Of a stretch of DNA of 54,861 nucleotides, positions 35,115 to 43,974 are shown in pieces. A program made the translations under genes and the position numbers. The DNA comes from Comamonadaceae bacterium (GTDB taxonomy: Bacteria; Pseudomonadota; Gammaproteobacteria; Burkholderiales; Burkholderiaceae_C). Below the pieces are notes generated by a model, which was not told the DNA's origin, ran no database searches, and was given only the letters and a program-made list of their open reading frames with translations. Where the stretch lies: the NCBI GenBank assembly GCA_947447355.1, contig CANFJF010000019.1, forward strand, positions 1 through 54,861, written 5' to 3'. Each line of letters begins with the position of its first letter. The stretch's first letter is position 1.

Positions 35115-35821
35115 ATGGCCGCTTATGACCCCGAGGATGTTGTTCAAGAAATCCGTAAACGTGCCTCAGCGCTCGGCGCAAAAACCATCACGATGATTGT
35201 CGGAGGGCTGGTGCTGCTGTTCTTTGTCTTCACGAGCTGGTTCACGGTTCAACCTGAAGAGACTGGCATCATTCAGCGTTTTGGCGCGGTCAACCGCACG
35301 GTCGGGCCTGGTCTGCACTTCAAGTTTCCCAACGGCATCGAAAAAGTCCGGATGGTGCCTACGGCGCGGGCGTTCGCTTGGTCACGGTGGAACTGCAAGA
35401 TGTGACGCCACCGGATCCCGTCAAGCCAGCCTTCAATGAAGTCAATGAAGCACGTCAGGACCGAGAAAGAACTATCAATCAAGCGCAAGAGAAAGCCAAC
35501 CAGCAAATTCCAAGGGCACGTGGCGAGGCCATCCAATCCGTCACCGAAGCCGAAGGCTATGCGGTCGAGCGGGTCAACCGCGCCGAAGGGGAAGCGAACC
35601 GCTTCAAAGCTATCTTGGCAGACTATAAAAGGTCACCTGAAGTCACGCGCAAACGCCTCTACTTAGAAGCTATGGGCAGCATCTTGCCGAGCGCCAAAGC
35701 GCTCTACATCGTCGATAGCGAGCAACAAGCCATGCTGCCCATGCTGAGCATGGATGGCACGCAGCGGTCAACCCCAACGGTCCAACCAGCAGCCACCAAC
35801 CCAAGGGCAACACAACCATGA
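35115..35821 (+). pseudogene. hflK: HflK-like SPFH protein, internally deleted and frameshifted
   Basis: Remnant of an HflK-type membrane protein, which with HflC would form the FtsH-regulating cage. The N-terminal part (35115 to about 35359) encodes MAAYDPEDVVQEIRKRASAL, a transmembrane helix (TMIVGGLVLLFFVFTSW) and the start of the SPFH domain (GLHFKFPNGIEKVRMVP). Reading then runs into foreign residues and stops at 35405. The C-terminal part resumes in another frame from about 35360 (YGAGVRLVTVELQDVTPPDP, RARGEAIQSVTEAEGYAVER). By comparison with remembered homologues roughly 110-120 residues of the SPFH domain are missing at the junction. The C-terminal frame overlaps hflC (ATGA). Confidence 0.85.
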
Positions 35822-36696
35822 TGAAAAAAATGAGCATCGGATTTGGCGTCATTCTCCTAGCCGTCGTCGTCGCCTTCTCTGGAACCTTCTACACCTTGGA
35901 AGAAGGCGAGCAGGCAGTGATCGTCCAGTTCGGCCGACCGGTAGGTCAACCGGTCACCGAAGCGGGGCTGCACATCAAGATTCCCATGATTCAAGATGTA
36001 CGCCGCTTTGACCGGCGCCTGCTGGTGTGGGACGGCGACCCCAATCAAATCCCCACCAAATGGCGCGAGTTCATCTGGATCGACACGACAGCGCGCTGGC
36101 GCATCGCAGATGCCACGACCTTTCTCGAAAGCGTCGCCAGTGAGGCGGGTGCCCGGTCTCGCCTAGACGACATCATCGATTCGGTGGTGCGGGACCAAGT
36201 CTCGCAAAGCGAACTGGTGGAACTGGTCCGCAGCGCTTCCTGGGAAGTGCCTGAAGGGGAAGCTCTGGCGGAAGTGACGCCTGAAGCTAAGGCGCAATTG
36301 GCGCTCAAGATCACGCGTGGTCGGGAAGAAATCACCCGCAACATCTTGACCGAAGCCCAGAAAATCATGCCTCAGTATGGGATAGAGCTGGTGGATGTGC
36401 GCATCCGGCGTCTCGACTACATCGAGAGCGTGAGAGAACGTGTCTATTTGAGGATGATTTCAGAACGCAAACGCATCGCCGCTGAGTTCCGATCTGAAGG
36501 CGAAGGCCAAAGCGCCGAAATCCTCGGCACCATGGAAAAAGAACTGAGCGAGATTCGCTCCAACGCGTACCGCCAGGTTCAGGAGATACGCGGCAAAGCG
36601 GATGCCAAAGCAGCACGCGTGTACGGCAACGCCTACAACGGTGATCCAGAGTTCTATGCTTTCTCTAGGACACTAGAGGCCTACAAAGAAGCGTAA
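35818..36696 (+). CDS. hflC: HflC-like SPFH protein cut short by an in-frame stop
   Basis: A 292-residue SPFH/prohibitin-family protein with an N-terminal membrane anchor (GFGVILLAVVVAFSGTFYTL). The SPFH domain follows (EEGEQAVIVQFGRPVGQPVT; WDGDPNQIPTKWREFIWIDT) and a helical C terminus (RKRIAAEFRSEGEGQSAEIL). It ends at TAA 36694-36696, but the same frame continues for 26 codons to 36777 and spells a normal HflC tail (NAVMILTTDSDYYRYLKESG). So the last residues have been lost by an internal stop, possibly from a small in-frame deletion. Its partner hflK is broken. The lack of hfq, hflX or hisZ nearby suggests a second, non-canonical hflKC copy. Confidence 0.85.
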   Translation: MMKKMSIGFGVILLAVVVAFSGTFYTLEEGEQAVIVQFGRPVGQPVTEAGLHIKIPMIQDVRRFDRRLLVWDGDPNQIPTKWREFIWIDTTARWRIADATTFLESVASEAGARSRLDDIIDSVVRDQVSQSELVELVRSASWEVPEGEALAEVTPEAKAQLALKITRGREEITRNILTEAQKIMPQYGIELVDVRIRRLDYIESVRERVYLRMISERKRIAAEFRSEGEGQSAEILGTMEKELSEIRSNAYRQVQEIRGKADAKAARVYGNAYNGDPEFYAFSRTLEAYKEA

Positions 36697-36777
36697 AACC
36701 CTAACGCCGTGATGATCCTGACCACCGACAGCGACTACTACCGCTACCTGAAGGAGTCTGGCACTCAACGCAAGTAA

Positions 36778-37225
36778 CCCTGAAGTGGTGAGGTTTGAGA
36801 CGTGATTAGAGACGGCCTCATCTTTACCGCTTTTCAACGCTCTATCTGCTCGGCCCAGTCATGCCCATCTTCACAAGCGGTCTTTGAGCTCCACCTGGAA
36901 CAGTCGGCAGAGGGGCAACAAAAATGGCAGTGAGTCATGAACACCGCGGTGGGTGCCGCAACTGCCAAGAAAGTCGACGACCACCACACGCCTCTGAACT
37001 TGTAGGCGAACACGCTGGTCGGCGGTGGGTCAATCTCTTGAACACGTATTGATTGTCGAGCCAGATTTACGCACGCGTCTGAGCACGAAAAATACGTGTT
37101 CAAATGTTTTAAAGCACAAGCCAAAGGGCGCCGGCCGCTTGTCGGTTCAGCTTGGTATTCCTCGGCACTGCGAAGCAGCGTCCGCGATCTGAAGCAAGTC
37201 CCCTGTGTTTCAGGAAAACCAAATC
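36778..37225. other. intergenic region upstream of the alternative oxidase gene
   Basis: About 450 bp with no gene I can support. A minus-strand open frame at 36834-37124 shows no family features. The region holds a long perfect inverted repeat (37038-37103), listed separately, and must contain the promoter of the oxidase gene. Confidence 0.55.
37038..37103. promoter_or_regulatory. 13-bp perfect inverted repeat upstream of the alternative oxidase gene
   Basis: TTGAACACGTATT (37038-37050) is exactly reverse-complemented by AATACGTGTTCAA (37091-37103), with 40 bp between them. The pair lies about 120-190 bp upstream of the oxidase start. Two regulator half-sites that loop DNA, or a bound dimer pair, would fit; a transcribed stem is the other option. 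The regulator is unknown. Nitric oxide or respiratory stress is a known inducer of some bacterial AOX genes. Confidence 0.5.
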
Positions 37226-37849
37226 ATGTCTCATCCCTATTCGTCTGCTCAACCCAGCCACCATGCACAAACCGATTTTTCGGATTGGTTTGCCTGGCGC
37301 ACCACCCGTTTTTTACGCCTGCTAGCCGACACCTTCTTTGTCGGCCGCTACGGCCATCGGGCCGTGGTTCTGGAGACAGTCGCAGCTGTGCCGGGGATGG
37401 TCGGTGGCGCCTTGCAGCATCTGCGCTCGCTGCGCAGCATGGAAGACGATGGTGGTTGGATTCAGACTCTGCTCGATGAAGCCGAGAACGAACGCATGCA
37501 CTTGATGACCTTCATCCACATCGCCCAGCCAACCCGGCTGGAACGCTGGATGATCATCCTGACCCAAGGGATTTTCTACAACCTGTTTTTCATGCTCTAT
37601 CTAGTGTCAGCGCGCACTGCTCACCGACTGGTCGGCTACTTTGAAGAAGAAGCCGTTTTTAGCTACACCGAATACCTTGAAGGTATTGACCGCGGTGACT
37701 ATGACAATGTGCCAGCCCCCAAAATTGCCATCGACTACTGGAAGCTGTCTCCTGATGCGCGTCTGCGCGATGTGATCCTGGTGATCCGCGATGACGAGGC
37801 GGGTCACCGCGACGTCAACCATGATTTTGCGAATCAGCTGAGCACCTAA
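37226..37849 (+). CDS. aox: alternative oxidase (di-iron ubiquinol oxidase)
   Basis: Membrane-bound ubiquinol oxidase that reduces oxygen to water without pumping protons, resistant to cyanide and nitric oxide. All di-iron ligands of the family are present: Glu50 (VVLETVAAVPGMVGG), Glu89 and His92 (DEAENERMHLM), a Glu in FEEEAVFSYTEY (about 141), and Glu191 and His194 (RDDEAGHRDVNHD). The 207-residue length lacks the mitochondrial N-terminal extension, as in other bacterial AOX. ATG 37226 has AGGAAA upstream; a start at 37205 is possible. It stands alone between hflC and a strong bidirectional terminator. Confidence 0.95.
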   Translation: MSHPYSSAQPSHHAQTDFSDWFAWRTTRFLRLLADTFFVGRYGHRAVVLETVAAVPGMVGGALQHLRSLRSMEDDGGWIQTLLDEAENERMHLMTFIHIAQPTRLERWMIILTQGIFYNLFFMLYLVSARTAHRLVGYFEEEAVFSYTEYLEGIDRGDYDNVPAPKIAIDYWKLSPDARLRDVILVIRDDEAGHRDVNHDFANQLST

Positions 37850-37867
37850 CCTCCTAGCCGCCCATAG

Positions 37868-37917
37868 AAAAAGCCTCCCTGCAGTTCAGACTGAGCTGAA
37901 CTGCAGGGAGGCTTTTT
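37868..37917. terminator. bidirectional terminator between the oxidase gene and the efflux operon
   Basis: A 22-bp perfect stem (AAAAAGCCTCCCTGCAGTTCAG with its complement) around a 6-nt loop. It has A and T runs on both sides, so it can end transcription of the plus-strand oxidase gene and the minus-strand efflux operon. Confidence 0.95.
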
Positions 37918-37930
37918 CATACCCACAGAT

Positions 37931-39379
37931 TTAAGGTGCGATTGGCACAGCCGGCAGCGCCGCTTCCTTCCAACCACCGCCCAGCGTCTTGTACAAAGTG
38001 ACTTGATTTTGCAGCTGCTGCAGCCGTGTTTGCACCACCGCTTGTTGCGCGGCAAACAACGCGCGTTGGGCATCGAGCAATTCCAACTGATTGGCGATGC
38101 CATTTTGATAACGCAAGTCCGACAGCTTGAAACGAGCCGCTTCAGCCGTGCTTTGCGCTTGCTGGGCCTTCAACTGAACGCCCAAGGTTGCACGGCCCGC
38201 CAAAGCATCAGCGACTTCACGGAAAGCCGTTTGAATGGCTTTTTCGTACTGCGCCACCGCGATGTCGCGCGTTGCTTTGCTGACGTCCAAACCGGCCTGA
38301 TTGCGACCGGCATCAAACAAGGGCAAAAACAACTGGGGCGCGAGCGTCCAACCATAGGTGCCACTGTTGAACAAATTAGACAAGTTACTGCTCGCACTGC
38401 CTGCGGACGCAGTCAATGATATCTTCGGGAAAAATGCAGCACGGGCTGCGCCAATATTCGCATTCGCCGCCAGCAACTGCTGCTCGGCCTGTCGGATGTC
38501 CGGCCGCAAAGTGAGCAAATCTGAAGGCAAACCCGCGGGCACATCCGCCATCACAGGCCTGTCAGCCAGACCTTGCCCTGTAGGCAAAATCACGGCCAGG
38601 TCACCATTCAGCGGCTGACCAAGCAACAAGCTAAGAGCGTTCTCATCAAGTGCACGCTGGCGTTGCAGCTGCGCCAAACTGACGCGGGCCGCTTCGACCA
38701 AAGATTGCGACTGCCGCAAGTCCAGCTCGGAGCTGACACCATTGTCAAAGCGCAGTTGGCTGAGCTTGAGGGACACCTCACGACTGTCCAATGTCTGCTG
38801 CGTGATAGCCAACGACTCCTGGTCAGCCAGCAAACTCAAGTAAGCATTGGCGACGGAAGCAATCAGCGTGATTTGAGTCGTTTTTCGACCTTCCTCGGTC
38901 GCTAAGTACTGCGACAACGCTGCATCTTTGAGGCTGGCGACACGACCAAAGAAATCGAGCTCATACGAGGTCATCGCCAAGCCGGCGGTGTATGCACTGG
39001 TGATGGTGCCATTGCCGTTCGTGTTGGGCTGACGCAAACCCGTTGCGGCTGCACCAACGCTCGGAAACTGATCCGCGCGGCGGATCTGAAACTGGGCCCG
39101 AGCTTGCTCGATATTCAACACCGCGATGCGCAGATCGCGGTTGTTGGTCAGCGACACTTCAATCAATTTTCGAAGCTGAGGATCACTGAAAAAAGTTTGC
39201 CATTCGAGCGCCGAAGCTGCTTGTCCGGCAGGGGAAGTGCCGGCTGTCGCCAACCCCAGGGCTGGCCAATCACCGGCAATGGGTGCCGCCGGGCGCTCGT
39301 ATTTGGGAGCAAACGAACAGCCTGCCAACACCATCGCTGCGGCCAACACCGTCAGCCGTTGAATCATCATCGGGGTCAT
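37931..39379 (-). CDS. RND efflux outer-membrane channel, NodT/OprM family
   Basis: TolC-like outer membrane factor of 482 residues and third gene of the efflux operon. It is a lipoprotein: the signal MIQRLTVLAAAMVLAGCSFA has the lipobox LAGC. The paired OEP repeats are visible, with LTNNRDLRIAVLNIEQARAQ in the first half and LRPDIRQAEQQLLAANANIG in the second. Its start overlaps the stop of the pump gene by 4 bp (ATGA), so the two are coupled. A strong terminator follows. Confidence 0.94.
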   Translation of the reverse strand: MTPMMIQRLTVLAAAMVLAGCSFAPKYERPAAPIAGDWPALGLATAGTSPAGQAASALEWQTFFSDPQLRKLIEVSLTNNRDLRIAVLNIEQARAQFQIRRADQFPSVGAAATGLRQPNTNGNGTITSAYTAGLAMTSYELDFFGRVASLKDAALSQYLATEEGRKTTQITLIASVANAYLSLLADQESLAITQQTLDSREVSLKLSQLRFDNGVSSELDLRQSQSLVEAARVSLAQLQRQRALDENALSLLLGQPLNGDLAVILPTGQGLADRPVMADVPAGLPSDLLTLRPDIRQAEQQLLAANANIGAARAAFFPKISLTASAGSASSNLSNLFNSGTYGWTLAPQLFLPLFDAGRNQAGLDVSKATRDIAVAQYEKAIQTAFREVADALAGRATLGVQLKAQQAQSTAEAARFKLSDLRYQNGIANQLELLDAQRALFAAQQAVVQTRLQQLQNQVTLYKTLGGGWKEAALPAVPIAP

Positions 39380-42300
39380 ACCTGATCTCCTGCGGAAGCA
39401 CCGGCTGGCAGGTCCTTTGGCATCTCGTGCGCATGTATGCGGCGTTGCCGCTCACTGCCTTTGAAATAACCGCGCACGATGACGAAGAACACCGGAACAA
39501 AAAACACGGCCAAAATCGTGCCAGACAAGATGCCGCCCAGCACACCCGTGCCGATAGCCCGTTGACTGGCCGAGCCCGCGCCACTGGCCAGAGCCAGCGG
39601 TAATACACCCAAACCAAAGGCCAGCGAGGTCATGATGATGGGCCTGAAGCGTAAGCGGACGGCCTCCAAGGCTGAATCAACCACGCTCTTCCCTTGGGCC
39701 TGCAAGTCCTTGGCGAACTCGATGATCAAAATAGCATTTTTAGCCGACAGGCCAATGATGGTGATCAATCCGACTTGGAAGTAAACGTCATTGGCATAAC
39801 CGCGCAGCAAGGTAGACAGCAACACGCCCAGCACGCCCAGAGGCACAACCAAAATGACGGCCAAGGGAATCGACCAACTTTCATACAAAGCTGCCAAGCA
39901 CAAGAAAACCGCCAAAATCGCGAAGCCGTAAAGAATCATGGCTTGAGCGCCTGCCAGTTTCTCTTCGCGGGACTGACCCGTCCATTCATAGGCGAAGCCC
40001 TGCGGCAACTGCTTGGCCAAGTTCTCCATTTCGGCCAACGCAGCACCGGTGCTGTAGCCGGCAGCCGGCGCACCGGAAATCTTCATCGCTGGGTAGCCGT
40101 TGTAACGCACGGTCTGCTCTTCGCCCTTGACCCAGCGCGTGCTGGCAAAGGCAGAGAAGGGCACCTGCTTGCCTTGAGCATTGGTGGCATGCAGCTGCAT
40201 CAGGTCGGCCGGTTGCATACGCGCCGGCGCATCGGCCTGCACGATCACGCGCTGCAAGCGTCCGCGGTTGGTGAAGTCATTGATATAGCTCGAACCCAAT
40301 GCCGTCGTCAACGTGGCATTGATGGCGTCGAAAGGCACACCGATGGCGTTGGCCTTATCGCGGTCAATGTCGATTTGCAGCTGAGGCGCATCTTCCAGAC
40401 CTTCCGGTCGGACCTGGGTCAATATCTTGCTCTGACTGGCCAGCCCGAGTAACTTGTCGCGTGCACCAATCAATGCCTCACGGCCAGAACCACCGCGGTC
40501 TTGCAGCCGGAACGTGAAGCCCGATGCATTGCCCAGTTCAGGAATAGGCGGTGGACTGAGGGCAAATATAAAGGCATCGCGAACCCCGGACAGCGCACCC
40601 GTGGCACGGCCAACCAAGGCCTCTACGGACTGGTTCTCACCACCGCGCAAACTCCAGTCTTTCAGCGTCACAAACGCCAATCCGGCATTTTGGCCACGGC
40701 CACCGAAGCTGAAGCCCAGAATCCCGACGATGCTTTCGACTTCAGGCTGCTTGAGCATGTAGCTTTCAACCTGCTCAACGACCGCGCGCGTACGTTCCTG
40801 CGTCGCACCCGCTGGCAACTGAATATTGACCAGCATCGTGCCTTGGTCTTCAGCTGGGAGAAAGGACGTCGGCAAGCGTGTATAAACCAGCACGACAACG
40901 CCAATGATGGCGGCGTAAATCACTAGGTACCGGGCAGCGCGCCGCAACATGCGGGTGATCGCGCTTTCATAGGCCTTGGTGGTGTGCGCGAAACCCCGGT
41001 TGAACCAGCCAAAGAAACCCTTCTTGGCGACATGGTGTCCGGCTTCTACCGGCTTCAACAAGGTGGCACAGAGCGCCGGCGTCAGCGACAAGGCCATGAA
41101 GGCTGAAAAGCCAATCGACGCGACCATGACCGCAGAGAATTGGCGGTAAATATTACCGGTCGAGCCCGCGAAAAAAGCCAGCGGCACAAACACGGAGATC
41201 AGTACCACGGTCACGCCAATGATGGCACCGGAAATTTGGCTCATGGCCTTGCGAGTTGCCTCGCGCGGTGGCAACCCTTCTTCGCTCATGATGCGTTCAA
41301 CGTTCTCGACGACGACGATCGCATCATCAACGACGATGCCGATCACCAGCACCATGCCAAACATCGTCAACACATTGATCGAAAAGCCCAGCGCCAGCAA
41401 AGTGCCAAAGGTCCCCAACAAGGCGATCGGCACGACCAGTGTCGGGATAACGGTGTAGCGCCAGTTTTGCAAAAACAAGAACATCACCAGGAACACCAGC
41501 GCCACGGCTTCCAGAAGCGTCTCAACCACCTGAGAGATTGAGATCCTGATGAAGCGTGAACTGTCGTAAGGAATTTCCCACTTCACACCTTGCGGAAAAA
41601 ACGGCGCCAATTCGCCCATACGCTTGCGCACTGCGTCGGCGGTTGCCAATGCATTGCCGGTAGGCGAAAGCTGCACGCCGATGCCGGTGGACGGTCTGCC
41701 GTTCAGTCGGGCGGATGTCGCATAGCTTTGGGCGTCCAGTTCAATCCTGGCGACGTCCTTCAAACGGACGGTCGATCCGTCTGAGTTTGCACGCAGCACG
41801 ATGTTGCCGAACGCGTTAGCCGATGTGAGCTGGCCGTCCACGACCACCGTGGCAGCAATCTCTTGCCCACTGATGTTTGGGAGAGCGCCAATAGAGCCAG
41901 CCAGAACTTGGGCGTTTTGAGCTCGAATAGACGCATTGACTTCGGTCATCGACAAATTCAAACCCACCAACTTGGAGGGATCGATCCAGATGCGCATGGC
42001 TTGCTCTGTACCGAACAACTGCGCCTGCCCCACACCTGGGATACGCTGAATTTCCGGCAATACTGAGCGCGAGGCATAGTCGCCCAATTTAACCGGCGTC
42101 ATCGCCGGGTCATCAGAAGACAAGATCGTGAAAAGCAAGAAATTCGAGCGTGATTTGTCGACCTTCACGCCCTGCTGCGTCACAGCGGCCGGTAAACGTG
42201 GCGTTGCACGTGACAAACGGTTTTGAACGTCGACCTGGGCCAAATCGGCATTGGTGCCGGTTTCAAAACTCAGGGTGATCTGACCCGTACCGTCGGCCTG

Positions 42301-42546
42301 AGTCACTGATTCCATGTAAATCAGACCGGGTGACCCGTTCATTTCCTGCTCGATAACGCCGATCACACTTTCTTCCAGCGTGCGCGCCGAGGCGCCCGGG
42401 TAGGTGGCGGAAATAACGATGGCCGGGGGTGCCACCGGTGGATACTGCGCAATCGGCAGCTGCGTGATGGCCACGCCGCCCAGCACAACGATGAAGATCG
42501 CGATGACCCAGGCAAAAATAGGTCTGTCGATAAAGAACTTAGCCAT
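39376..42546 (-). CDS. RND multidrug efflux pump, HAE1 family (AcrB/MexB-like)
   Basis: Inner-membrane drug/proton antiporter of 1056 residues with 12 transmembrane segments and two large periplasmic loops. It starts MAKFFIDRPIFAWVIAIFIV, typical of HAE1 pumps. The proton-relay residues are present: the Asp pair in GIVVDDAIVVVENVERIM (TM4) and Lys in GLSAKNAILIIEFAKDL (TM10). The HAE-specific segment GFSFGGRGQNAGLAFVTLKD is also clear. It lies 12 bp after the adaptor gene. Substrates cannot be predicted; hydrophobic drugs and solvents are usual for AcrB-like pumps. Confidence 0.97.
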   Translation of the reverse strand: MAKFFIDRPIFAWVIAIFIVVLGGVAITQLPIAQYPPVAPPAIVISATYPGASARTLEESVIGVIEQEMNGSPGLIYMESVTQADGTGQITLSFETGTNADLAQVDVQNRLSRATPRLPAAVTQQGVKVDKSRSNFLLFTILSSDDPAMTPVKLGDYASRSVLPEIQRIPGVGQAQLFGTEQAMRIWIDPSKLVGLNLSMTEVNASIRAQNAQVLAGSIGALPNISGQEIAATVVVDGQLTSANAFGNIVLRANSDGSTVRLKDVARIELDAQSYATSARLNGRPSTGIGVQLSPTGNALATADAVRKRMGELAPFFPQGVKWEIPYDSSRFIRISISQVVETLLEAVALVFLVMFLFLQNWRYTVIPTLVVPIALLGTFGTLLALGFSINVLTMFGMVLVIGIVVDDAIVVVENVERIMSEEGLPPREATRKAMSQISGAIIGVTVVLISVFVPLAFFAGSTGNIYRQFSAVMVASIGFSAFMALSLTPALCATLLKPVEAGHHVAKKGFFGWFNRGFAHTTKAYESAITRMLRRAARYLVIYAAIIGVVVLVYTRLPTSFLPAEDQGTMLVNIQLPAGATQERTRAVVEQVESYMLKQPEVESIVGILGFSFGGRGQNAGLAFVTLKDWSLRGGENQSVEALVGRATGALSGVRDAFIFALSPPPIPELGNASGFTFRLQDRGGSGREALIGARDKLLGLASQSKILTQVRPEGLEDAPQLQIDIDRDKANAIGVPFDAINATLTTALGSSYINDFTNRGRLQRVIVQADAPARMQPADLMQLHATNAQGKQVPFSAFASTRWVKGEEQTVRYNGYPAMKISGAPAAGYSTGAALAEMENLAKQLPQGFAYEWTGQSREEKLAGAQAMILYGFAILAVFLCLAALYESWSIPLAVILVVPLGVLGVLLSTLLRGYANDVYFQVGLITIIGLSAKNAILIIEFAKDLQAQGKSVVDSALEAVRLRFRPIIMTSLAFGLGVLPLALASGAGSASQRAIGTGVLGGILSGTILAVFFVPVFFVIVRGYFKGSERQRRIHAHEMPKDLPAGASAGDQV

Positions 42547-42558
42547 TAACCGCGCTCC

Positions 42559-43812
42559 TTAGTTCTTGGCCGCGGAGGCAGCCGCTGGCGTAGCGGCCGC
42601 AGAAGCGGCTTTTGCCGGTGCTGGCGCAGCAGCGCTATCTGTCCATGGCACCGGCTTGACTGGGGCGGGGCCACGCAGTTTCTGGAAGCCATCGACCATC
42701 ACTTGCTCACCGGCTTGCAGACCGTCCAAAATCACCCACCGATTGCCTTGCGATTCGCCCACCTTGATCTTGCGCGGTGCAACTTTGCCATCGCCGGCGA
42801 CAACCATGACCGTGTCCCCTTGCGCCGAACGGGTAACCGCCTGTTGGGGCAATAGCATTGCATTGCTGGCCTGAGCCTGCTCCAACCGCACTCGCACGTA
42901 CAAACCGGGCAACAACAAGCCCTTAGGGTTAGGAACTTCAGCCCGCAGCGTGATCTGGCCTGTGGCCTGATCGACTGACAAATCAGAAAACAACAACCGG
43001 CCCGCTTGGGCGTAAGCGCTGCCGTCTTCCAGCACCAGCCGCACCTTGACAGCTTCATCACCACTGGCCCGCTTGAGCTGGCCGGCTTCAAGTGCCTTGC
43101 GCAGCTTCAATACTTCTGCCGCGGACTGGGTGAAGTTGATGTACATCGGATTGATCTGCTGGATCACCGCCAGTTGCGTGAACTCACCCTGCCCGACCAG
43201 CGCACCCTCGGTCACCAGTGCACGTCCGATGCGGCCTGAAATCGGCGCCGTGACGGACGCGTAATCAAGCGTGATTTTGGCTGTTTGCACCGCCGCTTTA
43301 CCCACCGCCACATCGGCCTCGGCCTGCTTCTGCGCTGCCTCTGCATTGGCAAATTCCTGCTTGCTGACCGCATTGGCCTTGACCAGCGGCTGGTAGCGTT
43401 GAGCCAGCGAAGTGGCCTGCTCCAAATTGGCCTGTGCACGCGCCAAGGAGGCTTGCGCGCTAGCGTAGGCGGCCGCATAAGGGGCTGAGTCAATGGTGAA
43501 CAAAGCTTCACCCGCTTTCACATCGCTGCCCTCGTTGAACAAACGCTTCTGCAAAATACCTGCTGCACGGGCCCGCACCTGAGCGACCCGCGAAGCTTCT
43601 AGTCGACCTGGCAATTCAGTCATCAAACCAACATCGCCGAGGGCGACCGTGACCACCCCGACTTGAGCCAGCGGTGGTGCTACAGCAACAGCGTCTTTGT
43701 TTCCCTGTCCGCAACCGGCCAACAAAACGACCGTGAATAGCCCACCCACCCACAAGGGTCTGGCAGAAGGGGCCACGGAAACATCAGACAAAAATGTGCT
43801 GGAAAAGGACAT
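42559..43812 (-). CDS. RND efflux periplasmic adaptor subunit (AcrA/MexA-like)
   Basis: Membrane fusion protein of about 417 residues that joins the pump to the outer-membrane channel. It is a lipoprotein: VGGLFTVVLLAGCGQGNKDA has the lipobox LAGC. The half-lipoyl motifs LEASRVAQVRARAAGILQKR and APISGRIGRALVTEGALVGQ flank an alpha-hairpin (about residues 100-180). The C terminus is Ala/Pro-rich. I chose ATG 43812 (MSFSSTFLSDVS), because the frame upstream to 43875 is promoter-proximal sequence. It is first in the operon, divergent from the TetR gene. Confidence 0.94.
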   Translation of the reverse strand: MSFSSTFLSDVSVAPSARPLWVGGLFTVVLLAGCGQGNKDAVAVAPPLAQVGVVTVALGDVGLMTELPGRLEASRVAQVRARAAGILQKRLFNEGSDVKAGEALFTIDSAPYAAAYASAQASLARAQANLEQATSLAQRYQPLVKANAVSKQEFANAEAAQKQAEADVAVGKAAVQTAKITLDYASVTAPISGRIGRALVTEGALVGQGEFTQLAVIQQINPMYINFTQSAAEVLKLRKALEAGQLKRASGDEAVKVRLVLEDGSAYAQAGRLLFSDLSVDQATGQITLRAEVPNPKGLLLPGLYVRVRLEQAQASNAMLLPQQAVTRSAQGDTVMVVAGDGKVAPRKIKVGESQGNRWVILDGLQAGEQVMVDGFQKLRGPAPVKPVPWTDSAAAPAPAKAASAAATPAAASAAKN

Positions 43813-43910
43813 GCGGTTCCTCAGAAAAACAAAGAATGGGAGTGTCAAAAACGACGTTGTAGCAGGGCATGACAACCATGCAAACGCAAAATTTTACAGA
43901 AAAGGCAGTT

Positions 43911-43930
43911 TACATTCCTTTGTGAATGTA
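43911..43930. promoter_or_regulatory. AcrR-like operator between the efflux operon and its TetR regulator
   Basis: TACATTC and GAATGTA form a perfect 7-bp inverted repeat with a 6-bp centre (CTTTGT). The site closely resembles the E. coli AcrR operator as I remember it (same TTTGTGAATGTA right half). It lies between the divergent adaptor and regulator genes, 98 bp from one start and 44 bp from the other, in an AT-rich promoter region. Confidence 0.75.
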
Positions 43931-43974
43931 TATTTAAGAGGTTAGTAATAACCCGAACATCAGGAAGACCATAG

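Noticed and set aside
35115..35821. Two separate small genes instead of a broken hflK
   Set aside because: The two frames encode the N-terminal and C-terminal portions of one HflK-type protein, in order and abutting, which is the pattern of deletion plus frameshift.
36834..37124. 96-codon open frame on the minus strand upstream of the alternative oxidase gene
   Set aside because: No family similarity, no signal or membrane pattern of note, and no clear ribosome site; it covers the inverted repeat of a likely regulatory region.
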